A stretch of 64,000 bases of DNA, from assembly GCF_021233055.1 (NCBI RefSeq), contig NZ_CP089538.1:3550501-3614500 (forward strand). The letters are read 5' to 3'. The DNA comes from Spirosoma oryzicola. Its GTDB lineage: Bacteria; Bacteroidota; Bacteroidia; Cytophagales; Spirosomataceae. The first letter of the stretch is position 1, and each line of letters starts with the position of its first letter. The translations under genes were made by a program, and so were the position numbers. Positions 1 to 7,952 of the stretch are shown piece by piece. A model generated the notes under the pieces. It had not been told where the DNA came from, did no database searches, and saw only the letters and a program-made list of their open reading frames with translations.

Positions 1-501
1 TGTACGGGGATCTATTCGATACAGCCGATCAACAGAAGAAAACCAGCCCATCCCGGCTTTGTCGAACCGAACCGGCGAAACAAAATCATTGTCAGCCTGG
101 CGATCGCGCAATTGGGGCAGCGCTATGGTCTGCCCCTGCTCCTTGGTGGGATCGAAGCGATAAAGGCCCCGATTTGTTGATACCCATAAATGGCCGTTCT
201 GGTCGGGTGTAATTCCGCCCGGCACGACATAATTACCGGGCAAACCATCTGGTCGTCCCGTCCGCTTGTAGACTTTGACCTGCACACCGTCGAAGCGGTT
301 TAGCCCGTTGATCGTCCCGACCCACATAAAACCACGCTGGTCTTTGGCAATGGCCGTAACAACGTCGTTCGACAACCCCTGATTGGTTGTGTAGCGAACA
401 AACGCTGCCTCCGCCGATTGCGCCCGAGTTTTCTCCGAGGGTCCAACCGCAAGCAACCAGCCAATCCCTAGCACAGCGAGCCATCTGATGCCTTTTCCCA
501 T
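1..501 (-). CDS. Two-component regulator propeller protein, N-terminal part (cut by window edge)
   Basis: The reading frame opens with ATG at 501 and stays open to base 1, so only the first 167 residues are present. A signal-peptide-like start (WLAVLGIGWLLAVG) is followed by propeller repeats of the Reg_prop type: GLSNDVVTAIAKDQRGFMWV then GLNRFDG near residues 44-72, a second HLWVSTNRGLYRFDP unit near 100-115, and a weaker third unit. In Bacteroidota such blades form the periplasmic sensor of hybrid histidine kinases or LuxR/AraC-type regulators that detect sugars. Which output domain it carries lies outside the window. Family assignment is from visible motifs; the role in signalling is inference. 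Confidence 0.85.
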   Translation of the reverse strand, partial: MGKGIRWLAVLGIGWLLAVGPSEKTRAQSAEAAFVRYTTNQGLSNDVVTAIAKDQRGFMWVGTINGLNRFDGVQVKVYKRTGRPDGLPGNYVVPGGITPDQNGHLWVSTNRGLYRFDPTKEQGQTIALPQLRDRQADNDFVSPVRFDKAGMGWFSSVDRLYRIDPRT

Positions 502-593
502 AGCTACCTCAACATCTTACAAAGGTTGCCAGCGTCTTGTCCAAAGTCAACTCAATTGGCTCGCATAAAGATGTGAAATGCATACTGCGGGAA

Positions 594-803
594 TCACCCT
601 CGTGGTTCATATACCTTAACGATTGTAAAGGCGTGCAACGCTTCATTCTGCCGATTGATGTAATCGATAGCGGCCTGCTCGGTTCTGTGCGGATTGGGTT
701 CCGTTTTGGGTAGATCGAATAACCTGGGTCCACTCGTACGGGGCTCCTCCGAATTCAGGAAGCGGTGCACTCGATACACATAATAAACAGCTTCGATATT
801 CAT
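594..803 (-). CDS. Small hypothetical protein, 69 aa
   Basis: A short frame from ATG at 803 (a GTG lies 12 bases upstream). The product, starting MNIEAVYYVYRVHRFLNSEE, has an aromatic-rich N-terminus and a charged middle, no signal peptide and no motif I recognise. It lies between the divergently placed DUF2147 gene and the propeller gene and is read in the same direction as the latter. Amino-acid composition looks protein-like, unlike the overlapping alternative frame at 509-733. Function unknown. Confidence 0.45.
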   Translation of the reverse strand: MNIEAVYYVYRVHRFLNSEEPRTSGPRLFDLPKTEPNPHRTEQAAIDYINRQNEALHAFTIVKVYEPRG

Positions 804-1140
804 AGTTTCAGGCACTTTCGCGAAGAATGACTAATGACGTTGTCAAACGCCTTTTGTAAGCCTAAACTTCACGCTACCGGACACGAATAACTACCGGATC
901 GTTATCGAATTGAGCAGAATACCGAATAGATCGTCAATAGGTGGGGTTAAAATGTAATCAGGATAAAATTATATAGCCTTACGCAGTGGAACGAGTTTAA
1001 TCTTTTTGGCTGTTGCCGACTCTAACAAAGCAGGAGAAGCAGTCCCGATCAGTATAACTGAATGATGTTTCGGGTAACTTATCCGACTAAATTGTCTTTA
1101 ATTGAGTTTATACAACAAATCATTGATCATCTATCAACTT
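804..1140. other. Intergenic region upstream of the DUF2147 gene
   Basis: No convincing gene is visible. It separates the divergent hypothetical gene at 594-803 from the DUF2147 gene, so promoters for both should lie here, but I see no clear -33/-7 pair. Confidence 0.4.
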
Positions 1141-1596
1141 ATGAACCCCTGCCGCCTGGTTATCTTTGTGCTTTTGTGCCTGCTAACGCTGTCAGCGTAC
1201 GCACCCCTACCCGATAATCCCGATGCAGTAGAAGGCAAATGGCTTAGCGCCAGAAAGAAAAATCAGGTTCAGATTTTTAAACAGGGCAACAAGTATTTTG
1301 GGCGGATCGTCTGGATGGCTGAACCGAACGACCCGGAAACGAACAGACCTAAAACCGACAGGGAGAACCCTGACGAAAAGCTCCGCAACCGTCCACTGCT
1401 GAACCTGGTCATCATGACGAATTTAACTTACAAAGGAAACAACGTCTGGACCGACGGGCAGATTTATAACCCCGAGGATGGGAAGACGTACAGTTGTGAT
1501 TTAACGCTTAAAGATCCCAACTCGCTGGACTTGCACGGCTACGTGATGGGCATTCCTCTATTAGGCAAAACCAAAACCTGGACTCGGGTCAGATAA
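1141..1596 (+). CDS. DUF2147 family secreted protein
   Basis: The 151-residue product starts at ATG 1141; a TTG 39 bases upstream in frame is less likely because residues from 1141 form a clean signal peptide (MNPCRLVIFVLLCLLTLSAY). The mature part matches the DUF2147 pattern: a start EGKWLS, then QVQIFKQGNKYFGRIVWM, a charged middle with NPDEKLRNRPLLNLVIM, and the typical end GYVMGIPLLGKTKTWTRV. Family members are exported beta-rich proteins of unknown function in Gram-negatives. It is monocistronic, facing a convergent small-RNA candidate. Function remains unknown. Confidence 0.85.
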   Translation: MNPCRLVIFVLLCLLTLSAYAPLPDNPDAVEGKWLSARKKNQVQIFKQGNKYFGRIVWMAEPNDPETNRPKTDRENPDEKLRNRPLLNLVIMTNLTYKGNNVWTDGQIYNPEDGKTYSCDLTLKDPNSLDLHGYVMGIPLLGKTKTWTRVR

Positions 1597-1683
1597 AACG
1601 CTGATGTACTACTCGATGGCTTTCTGACTACCCAGCCTATGGGCACATGGAGCGACGAGGGAAATGCTCTCTAAATCAAGGAC

Positions 1684-1763
1684 ATAAAAAAGCCCGGCTG
1701 TTCGGACCAGCCGGGCTTAGAGTTTAACCGTTGCGGCAAGCCGTCGGAGTTTCACCCATTTTG
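1684..1763 (-). ncRNA. Candidate small RNA with intrinsic terminator
   Basis: On the minus strand a TAnnTTTG -7 box (TACCTTTG, 1770-1777) is followed about 7 bases later by an 80-base segment without an ORF. The segment ends in an 11-bp hairpin (1690-1718, arms AAGCCCGGCTG/CAGCCGGGCTT) and six T residues (1690-1685), a textbook terminator. The body contains GGTGAAACTCC and, 8 bases later, CCGCAACGGTTA, which recalls the conserved core of cobalamin riboswitches, but the rest of that aptamer is absent and no minus-strand gene follows closely. A stand-alone sRNA is the best reading. The -33 box is weak. Confidence 0.45.
1690..1718 (-). terminator. Rho-independent terminator of the sRNA candidate
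   Basis: Perfect 11-bp stem with a 7-base loop, GC-rich, followed on the minus strand by TTTTTT. It may also stop plus-strand transcription from the DUF2147 gene, which ends about 95 bases away. Confidence 0.75.
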
Positions 1764-2042
1764 ACCTTGCAAAGGTAGGTATTACAGCCCTAAAGAAAAA
1801 TTGAAACCGGAAAAGAAATAGTTTACCAAGGAGTTACCAGCTATCCCTTATGGTTAGTATAAATGGCTGATGACAGTACGTTGATTTATTTAAGAAACGC
1901 TTGACAAGTGAGCATTCCGCGACACCCTCTCTTCTACAAAGGCTATTTCAGATGGTCACTTATGTCTTATTATCCTTTTCATTAATCGCTCAGTTTTTAG
2001 CTCAGCGCTTAACAGAGCATTAAAGGAGGTAACTAAAACCCT

Positions 2043-2936
2043 TTATAAAAGTTCTTGCTTGCCATTCCTCGTGTTAATAACAGGAAGATTTTCAATCATT
2101 TCTCTCCTATTTTTCTCGTTCAGCAACGTTAGCAGGCCCGTCTCACTTCTGCTCTCTCTAAAACGAGCAGCGACAAAACCATCCGCTACTGACAACGGAG
2201 GCAACCCATTAAGTTTGTCATTTTTAACAAAATAAGCATTATTACCCGCCTGATTACACCCTACGAATGAATATCCTTTTTCGGCTGCTAGATCATGCAA
2301 AGCAGTTAAAGATGCGCCAAAATAAAGGTTAGAATAGTGCTCTCCTGTTCGCACAAAATCAGCTTTATAAGGCACAGTTATAGCTCTTTCGGCCCCAAAC
2401 AAACTGTTATATTCAGCAATAACAATATCTGCCTCTACGGCCTTGATTGCTTTCCAAACCCAATAATCATTACCATCGATGTCGATGCTTAGCAGACCAA
2501 TTTGACCAGAAACTCCGTTCTCTGCTAGAAGTTGATTAATATTCTCCGCTGTGATAAAACTAGCTATAGCAGTAAGGTCATACTGCCAAAAGAAGGAGCG
2601 GTTTTTTATGTACTCAATGTGCGCAGGAGAGCCATCCAAAATGAGGCCTCTCCAATTATTATTCATCAATAGGAAACGAGTATTCGACTCTTCGTAATTT
2701 TCAACGCCAAACTCGACGAACGTATCAATTTTAGGTTTTACATGGTTGATTAAGTATTGAATAATACCGTCGTCACCAAATTGAGAAAATACTTTAAATT
2801 CAGCGTCTTTCAGTGATTTGGCTTGAGGAACTGTCCTAGCAAGAGCCGCACCAATAACTAACCGTATCGCCTTATTATCTTCTTTAACACGATAAATTTC
2901 ATTAAGTACCGCCTTTACCTTATCGATAAGCTTCAT
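2043..2936 (-). CDS. FkbM-like methyltransferase-type protein
   Basis: A 297-residue cytoplasmic protein without signal peptide. The block FSQFGDDGIIQYLINHV, then TFVEFGVENYEESNTRFLL near residue 75 and LLSIDIDGNDYWVWKAI near residue 150 resemble the FkbM/SAM-dependent methyltransferase-like proteins found in O-antigen and polysaccharide clusters. VEFGV stands where SAM motif I would be, and DIDGNDYW is the second conserved block. The gene is clearly AT-richer than its neighbours and is followed upstream by an AT-rich stretch to about 3050, which suggests horizontal acquisition. No glycosylation genes flank it. Family assignment is moderate; substrate unknown. Confidence 0.6.
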   Translation of the reverse strand: MKLIDKVKAVLNEIYRVKEDNKAIRLVIGAALARTVPQAKSLKDAEFKVFSQFGDDGIIQYLINHVKPKIDTFVEFGVENYEESNTRFLLMNNNWRGLILDGSPAHIEYIKNRSFFWQYDLTAIASFITAENINQLLAENGVSGQIGLLSIDIDGNDYWVWKAIKAVEADIVIAEYNSLFGAERAITVPYKADFVRTGEHYSNLYFGASLTALHDLAAEKGYSFVGCNQAGNNAYFVKNDKLNGLPPLSVADGFVAARFRESRSETGLLTLLNEKNRREMIENLPVINTRNGKQELL

Positions 2937-3056
2937 GGAATATATAGATCATTTATATTATATAAAGGCTTATCCAAATCGATTTACTTACTTATCAGTT
3001 ACTATATGTTTCTTTCGATCAGTAGAAGTGATTTATAGACGCATACGACCGCATCC

Positions 3057-3407
3057 TTACCTCAACCTCGAAGAAGTCACTTCGAAAGGTAACAGACTTA
3101 CATTCATCCGCTCTAACTCAGGCGAGGTAAGAAAATAACCACTCACGTAAATCGCCAAACTGTCCCGTTGAAATTCAAACGGTAGGTTACAGGCATTCCA
3201 GGGTACGCCATTAGCTGGGATAAGTTGCCCCCCGCTTTGTAAACCTCCGGAGACCACAACCGTTACGGGAGCGTCAACCACTCGTTGAGACCGAGTCAGT
3301 TGGCCGATGTTTGCATAGCAAGCCGATACAGATGCATCAACCGCTTGTTGTTTACAGCCAGCAAAACACAGCAGCAAGCCAGCCAGAATGAAAATGCGCC
3401 CCATCAT
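3057..3407 (-). CDS. Small lipoprotein of unknown function
   Basis: The 116-residue product starts MMGRIFILAGLLLCFAGCKQ: a short hydrophobic segment ending in the lipobox FAGC, so it should be a lipoprotein. The mature part has three further cysteines (C30, C73 region) and no recognised domain. Start could be either of two adjacent ATG codons at 3407 and 3404. It is read in the same direction as the FkbM-like gene but about 120 bases separate them. Function unknown. Confidence 0.65.
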   Translation of the reverse strand: MMGRIFILAGLLLCFAGCKQQAVDASVSACYANIGQLTRSQRVVDAPVTVVVSGGLQSGGQLIPANGVPWNACNLPFEFQRDSLAIYVSGYFLTSPELERMNVSLLPFEVTSSRLR

Positions 3408-3520
3408 TTTGTCGTTTTGTACTATGATCCGTCAGATTGTAAATAGGTTGTAGTCACTCTATTATTTTACAAAAATCAGCACGCGTTATAATGCAGCGCA
3501 GGCATGTATCCTTGACGCAC

Positions 3521-3553
3521 AAAAAACCCGCTGCACCTGAGAGGTACAGCGGG
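3521..3553 (-). terminator. Terminator downstream of the 3636-4238 gene
   Basis: Minus-strand hairpin with stem CCCGCTG plus an inner ACCT/AGGT pairing (3527-3553) and a run of six T (3526-3521). It lies about 85 bases after the stop of the secreted protein gene. Confidence 0.75.
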
Positions 3554-3635
3554 CAATTGGGGTGCGACTCGGTTTGTCCGAAAAACCTGATCGCCTTAGT
3601 TGAGAACGAGTCTAAGCGTTTGCTATGTCAGCGGC

Positions 3636-4238
3636 TTAGTGTTTAATGTCAACGCGCGTTGAAAACTGCTTCTGATCCGGGCCAACGATGAAGGTGTAGG
3701 CACCATCAGGCAGAGCAGACAAATCGAACCGACGAGCCGAGCCATTCAACGAACCGGTTTGAACCAGCACATTGCGTGAGTCGTAGATAGCTACGTTTGC
3801 TTCTACATTTTGGGCAGGCAGTGTCACTTCGAACTTGTTTTTATCATAGGCCGAAATAGTTGGCTGCACCAGTTGTTTCTGGCTGCTTTCGTCAACAATA
3901 ACCGTGTTACCTTTGATCGTCAGCCCCTGCGACATCCAGTACGAGTCGTTGCTGGCTGTCAGGTAGTACTGACCATCAGACAGACCGTTGAGGTTAAACG
4001 AGGTAATTCCTTTCTCACTGCGTGCAACAACACCACGATAAAGCAGATTGCCGTCGGCATCAATAATAGCCACGTCAACCGGCTCAGCCGTTTGAATATA
4101 TAAACGTACTTTCTTTTGCTCGGACTTCTCAACACTCACCCCGTTTATAACTAAACCATTGTCAGCTTTAGCATCTCCCATGCCTGCCAGACCCCATACT
4201 GAAAGTAGTACAGCAATTGTTAAACGGAACTGTTTCAT
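3636..4238 (-). CDS. Secreted protein with two tandem beta-sandwich-like repeats
   Basis: 200 residues with a signal peptide (MKQFRLTIAVLLSVWGLAGM). The mature region has two similar units: about residues 40-112 (VDVAIIDADGNLLYRGVV ... LNGLSDGQYYLTA) and 130-200 (ANVAIYDSRNVLVQTGSL ... DLSALPDGAYTFIVG). Each follows the pattern of T9SS C-terminal sorting-type or DUF3244-like domains: an Ile-Asp strand, then a Leu-Xaa-Asp-Gly-Xaa-Tyr turn. No catalytic domain is present, so this may be a small cell-surface protein. A long AT-rich leader region precedes it. Function unknown. Confidence 0.65.
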   Translation of the reverse strand: MKQFRLTIAVLLSVWGLAGMGDAKADNGLVINGVSVEKSEQKKVRLYIQTAEPVDVAIIDADGNLLYRGVVARSEKGITSFNLNGLSDGQYYLTASNDSYWMSQGLTIKGNTVIVDESSQKQLVQPTISAYDKNKFEVTLPAQNVEANVAIYDSRNVLVQTGSLNGSARRFDLSALPDGAYTFIVGPDQKQFSTRVDIKH

Positions 4239-4673
4239 TGGACTTTAATTTATATTTTTCCGTGACAAAGGTGCTAGATAAAGCCTATTCAATGCAATAG
4301 CAAGCAAGCCATGTTGTACAAAAACAAGAAAACTTCCCTTAAAAAGACAATTATTTATCAATATAATGGGTATTTTATCAAAAAAGTACAACAAGTCCAT
4401 CCATATAGCTTATTATTTGTATTTTTTCAATAATTCTAATTTTTTGCACTAATCTGTTTACTAGTCTTACACTTTACAGAAAAAATACAATTTATAGATA
4501 ATGAGCGTCTTTTTAGATTAGCAAGTCGAGGCTGATTTGATGGCTTCGCATTTGCTTAAATCAGTGTGATGCCCTTAACCAATACCCTTTAGTTGCCGTT
4601 ATAATTCGTAACTGAATGCTTAAAACGGCAGAAAAACAAGCCACTCCCTGCCCGTTGATCTCCTTTATCCATT
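4239..4673. other. AT-rich intergenic region between divergent genes
   Basis: About 435 bases, very AT-rich between 4300 and 4500. It should carry promoters for the secreted protein gene (minus) and the hydrolase gene (plus). A 71-aa frame at 4616 overlaps the hydrolase start and is not credible. No RNA gene seen. Confidence 0.4.
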
Positions 4674-5630
4674 ATGAAAAAGTCTATTTATTTTCTGCTA
4701 ATGCTGGGATTGGTTCATTATTCCGTAATGGCTCAGTCTATTTCTTACCCTCATCCTGTTCGGTACATTACGCTCCGCCAGGAGCAAAAAACGATGCGTA
4801 TGGCTTACATGGATGTTGCACCCATAGGTAAGCCAACCGGCAAAACAGTATTGCTTTTCCACGGTAAGAATTTCAGCGGTATCTATTGGCGGGACGTAAT
4901 TAACTTTCTCAGCAAAGCGGGCTATCGGGTTATTGCGCCGGATCAGGTTGGCTGGGGTCGGTCGGATTTTCCTGATCTACATTATAGTTTCCATGCGCTG
5001 GCTGCGAATAACAAGCAATTGCTTGATTCATTGCAGGTCGATCAGGTGGTTGTTATGGGCCACTCAATGGGCGGTATGCTGGCGACGCGCTTCGCTTTAC
5101 GTTACCCCGAGCGGGTACGTCAGCTGATCCTGGAAAATCCGATCGGATTAGAAGATTACCGGACATTTGTTCCGTATTCGCCCATTGATAGTTTGTACGA
5201 AGGTGAATTAGGGGCCACCTACGCGTCGTACAAGAAGTACCAGCAGAGCTATTACCCGACTTGGGAAGCCAAATACGAAGAATGGGTGCGCGTACAAGCG
5301 TCGGCACTGGAAGATCCGCGTTTCAAACAGATTGCCTGGGTCAACGCCCTGACATACCAAATGATCTATGAGCAACCTGTTTGTTACGAATTCAAAAACC
5401 TAAAAGCTCCCACTCTATTAATTATCGGTCAGGCCGACCGGACCATTGTCGGGAAAGCGCGGGTACCTAAAGCGCTGGTCAATCAGCACGGTCAATACCC
5501 CGAACTGGGCAAACGCACGCATCAACAAATCGTGGGCAGCCAATTGGTGGAGCTTCCGGGTGTGGGCCACATTCCGCATGTGCAGTCATTGGCGGAATTT
5601 CAGAAAGCCGTCTTGAGTTTTCTGCGCTAA
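4674..5630 (+). CDS. Secreted alpha/beta hydrolase
   Basis: 318 residues with a signal peptide (MKKSIYFLLMLGLVHYSVMA, cleavage after MAQ). The alpha/beta-hydrolase fold is shown by the oxyanion region LLFHGKNFSG (60-69), the nucleophile elbow GHSMGG with Ser131, an Asp candidate in GQADRT and the His in GVGHIPH near the C-terminus. Family members include haloalkane dehalogenases, epoxide hydrolases and esterases; substrate cannot be told from sequence. It is monocistronic and convergent with the response regulator gene, 16 bases apart. Confidence 0.85.
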   Translation: MKKSIYFLLMLGLVHYSVMAQSISYPHPVRYITLRQEQKTMRMAYMDVAPIGKPTGKTVLLFHGKNFSGIYWRDVINFLSKAGYRVIAPDQVGWGRSDFPDLHYSFHALAANNKQLLDSLQVDQVVVMGHSMGGMLATRFALRYPERVRQLILENPIGLEDYRTFVPYSPIDSLYEGELGATYASYKKYQQSYYPTWEAKYEEWVRVQASALEDPRFKQIAWVNALTYQMIYEQPVCYEFKNLKAPTLLIIGQADRTIVGKARVPKALVNQHGQYPELGKRTHQQIVGSQLVELPGVGHIPHVQSLAEFQKAVLSFLR

Positions 5631-5646
5631 ACTCGTTCAACAAACA

Positions 5647-6078
5647 CTAATTGAACCAGACCTGGGGCACCGTGACTGTGTTAACCCAGTAATTTTTCAG
5701 CGAGCTCATGCAGGCTTTCCATTCATTAAAGACAAACGGTTTTTGAACAAACGACGTCGAATTTAATTCATTAGCCATTTCCACGTTTTCGTCTGTTTTG
5801 TAAGCCGACAGCATAACGACGGGCAGCGATTTGCCTTGCGGGTGAGCCCGTAATTCTTCCAGGAAAGTAAACCCGTTCTCTTCTGTCTTTAAATCCACAT
5901 CCAGTAGTATCAGCCTGGGACCCGGACCCTTTAGGCTATGCAGGTAATTAACGGCTTCCCGATAAGAGGCAAGATAGGTGAAGGTGGCTTCTTCAAAGCT
6001 GTATTTCGCAGCATATTCTAGCGTATCCAAAACCATTGGATCATCATCTATCAATAAGATAGGAAACGGTTTGTTCAT
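5647..6078 (-). CDS. Stand-alone response regulator receiver protein
   Basis: 143 residues consisting of a single receiver domain. The acidic pocket is IDDDP (Asp11-13), the phosphoacceptor is Asp60 in LILLDVD, the conserved Ser91 is in MLSAYK and Lys113 in VQKPF. No output domain follows, only a 30-residue tail with FNEWKACMSSLKNYW. Such single-domain regulators act by protein contacts or in phosphorelays. No histidine kinase is adjacent. A second protein of the same build lies at 16005-16409. Confidence 0.88.
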   Translation of the reverse strand: MNKPFPILLIDDDPMVLDTLEYAAKYSFEEATFTYLASYREAVNYLHSLKGPGPRLILLDVDLKTEENGFTFLEELRAHPQGKSLPVVMLSAYKTDENVEMANELNSTSFVQKPFVFNEWKACMSSLKNYWVNTVTVPQVWFN

Positions 6079-6521
6079 AACAAACGGGCAGCAATTGAGA
6101 TGTAAAACTGGAGAAAACTTTCATACTTTAGATTTATTATGAATTAAAAAGTAACAAAATCTCCATCTATTTATAATAAGCAGTTGTGCTTTGGCGGATC
6201 AATTGCCTCATGCACAGTACTACTTTCTGTCAGAAACGATTCCAGGCAGTGCGTACCGCTGAATACGCGGTTTTCTTCGGTAAGGCTTACGTTGAATCTA
6301 TCAATCAGGATAAACAACAATCTCGCAGATACACGGATTTAGACTGCACTACTCCTTTATTATAAACGTAACGCTGGCAATAAACGTCTGTCGTGGTATG
6401 CCAATCCTACTGTATTTAGTCTTTGTTTTGGACGAGATCATAAAGCATTGAATTAGGTAGGGCCTGCTCCGTTCACTCACTACCGGGAACAGTCTTTTGC
6501 AGCTGGTACTTACGTTTCATC
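6079..6521. other. Intergenic region, no gene seen
   Basis: About 440 bases between the receiver gene (minus) and a small ORF (plus). AT-rich next to the receiver start at 6115-6175, where its promoter should lie. No convincing ORF or RNA structure. Confidence 0.35.
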
Positions 6522-6713
6522 ATGGAAACCTCGCCCGATCACTCTACGTCCGCAGACAAACAACCTCAACCCGCCCAACAGCAGATTGAGGCCGCTACTA
6601 ATTTTCTGGAAACATGCGACCGCTTATCAACGGGTTACGATAATGGCTTTTACTGGGATGACGTTCAGCGGGCGTTGCGCATTGCGGCAGGAATCGAAAA
6701 TTGGCCGGAGTGA
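6522..6713 (+). CDS. Small hypothetical protein, 63 aa
   Basis: Starts at ATG 6522. The product is acidic and Gln/Pro-rich at the N-terminus (METSPDHSTSADKQPQPAQQ) and then helical (IEAATNFLETCDRLSTGYDN, DDVQRALRIAAGIENW). The helical part looks like genuine protein, and an overlapping frame at 6586 does not. It precedes the DUF72 gene by about 105 bases on the same strand. No known family. Confidence 0.5.
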   Translation: METSPDHSTSADKQPQPAQQQIEAATNFLETCDRLSTGYDNGFYWDDVQRALRIAAGIENWPE

Positions 6714-6819
6714 ACTACCAGCGCCTTGTTCACTGGCTAACCGGTGTTGGAAGTACCGCACAGGCCAAGACTTAATTAGAAAACTAACTTCGTAACGTTA
6801 ACAGATAACATACCATCAC

Positions 6820-7554
6820 ATGAGCAGTAGCGTCAGGGTTGGCACCTGCGGCTTCAACGGCACAAAAGCCAACTATCAGCAACGTCTTTCCTGCGTGGAA
6901 GTACAACATACCTTCTATCAACCTCCGCAACTGACGACCCTGCACCGATGGCGCAATGATGTTTCCGCCGACTTTGAGTTTACCCTAAAAGCCTGGCAGC
7001 TAATTACTCATCAAGCCAAGAGCCCAACCTACAAACGTCTCAGGCGAAAACTCACCGATCAGGAACTGGCGGATGCTGGTTTTTTCCGTCCTACTACCAT
7101 TGTCGAAGAAGCCTGGCAGCTTACCCTGGCCTGCGCCCATGCGTTGAAAGCCCGGACAATTCTCTTTCAGTGTCCAGCCAGTTTTACCCAGACGTCGGAA
7201 CACATCGCCCACATGGTCGGCTTCTTTTCCCGAATCGACCGGACAGGACTCCGGTTATGCTGGGAACCCAGAGGAAACTGGGACCGGCAGGTCGTTCGTG
7301 CGTTGTGTCACGACCTCGACCTGTGGCACGTCGTTGATCCATTTGTTAATACAACAACAACTCCTGAGCGGTGTTATTTCCGGTTGCACGGCCGGCAGGG
7401 CTGGCGATACAAGTACGAACCGCATGAGTTGACGGAGCTTCTGGAACTTCTGCCTCACGAGCAGCCGTCATACGTATTTTTCAACAATATCCACATGATG
7501 CAGGATGCACTGGCATTCAAAACCATACTGGAATCGCAGGACAACCTTGATTGA
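6820..7554 (+). CDS. DUF72 (YecE-like) family protein
   Basis: 244 residues. The opening VRVGTCGFNGTKANYQQRL, then VEVQHTFYQPP and FEFTLKAWQLITH, matches the DUF72 TIM-barrel family (E. coli YecE). Further conserved blocks are the LFQCPASFTQT region near 108, LRLCWEPRGNWD near 146, and the C-terminal YFRLHGRQGWRYKYEPHEL followed by VFFNNIHMMQDAL. Function of the family is unknown; a metal-dependent hydrolase role has been proposed from its fold. It is slightly shorter than many members but both ends are complete. Confidence 0.87.
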   Translation: MSSSVRVGTCGFNGTKANYQQRLSCVEVQHTFYQPPQLTTLHRWRNDVSADFEFTLKAWQLITHQAKSPTYKRLRRKLTDQELADAGFFRPTTIVEEAWQLTLACAHALKARTILFQCPASFTQTSEHIAHMVGFFSRIDRTGLRLCWEPRGNWDRQVVRALCHDLDLWHVVDPFVNTTTTPERCYFRLHGRQGWRYKYEPHELTELLELLPHEQPSYVFFNNIHMMQDALAFKTILESQDNLD

Positions 7555-7579
7555 TTGGCCTGCTTGCTCATCCTTGTCT

Positions 7580-7798
7580 TTACTTGTTGACGCAATAGAT
7601 AAGACCCGTTCCTGGCTTGGCTCTCATGTCCTCGACGTACTGCTCCATTTCGGATTGCCCGCACAGCTCCTGCGTGATTTTGGCTGACTGTGGATTGTCC
7701 GTGGTGTATACCGTGCAACTATAACAGAGTTTCCCGACCGACGAAGGTTTGCAGGAAAACAGAACCGAAAAGCAGGTAAGCAAAAGCAAGCGTTTCAT
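7580..7798 (-). CDS. Small Cys-containing lipoprotein
   Basis: 72 residues, beginning MKRLLLLTCFSVLFSCKPSS: a lipoprotein signal with lipobox LFSC. The mature part has the pair CYSC near 25 and two further cysteines, possibly a small disulfide or metal site. It lies between the convergent DUF72 gene and the alkaline phosphatase gene upstream on the same strand. No known family. Confidence 0.65.
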   Translation of the reverse strand: MKRLLLLTCFSVLFSCKPSSVGKLCYSCTVYTTDNPQSAKITQELCGQSEMEQYVEDMRAKPGTGLIYCVNK

Positions 7799-7952
7799 AA
7801 CCGATGTGTACTGAGTTCGCCAAAACTAATCGATTGAGGCACCTTGCCTCAACGGATGTCTGCGCGAACTGTACTCATCGAAGCATGGCCTGACAGAAAC
7901 ACTGCCTGAAATAGCCCGTTCTCCGGCTGGCTGCTGTAGATTGGGCAGACAG

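Noticed and set aside
509..733. 74-aa frame overlapping the 594-803 gene
   Set aside because: Composition is not protein-like and it overlaps a better frame.
1684..1763. Full cobalamin riboswitch
   Set aside because: Only two core-like strings match; the peripheral stems and a downstream gene are absent, so it is listed as an sRNA candidate instead.
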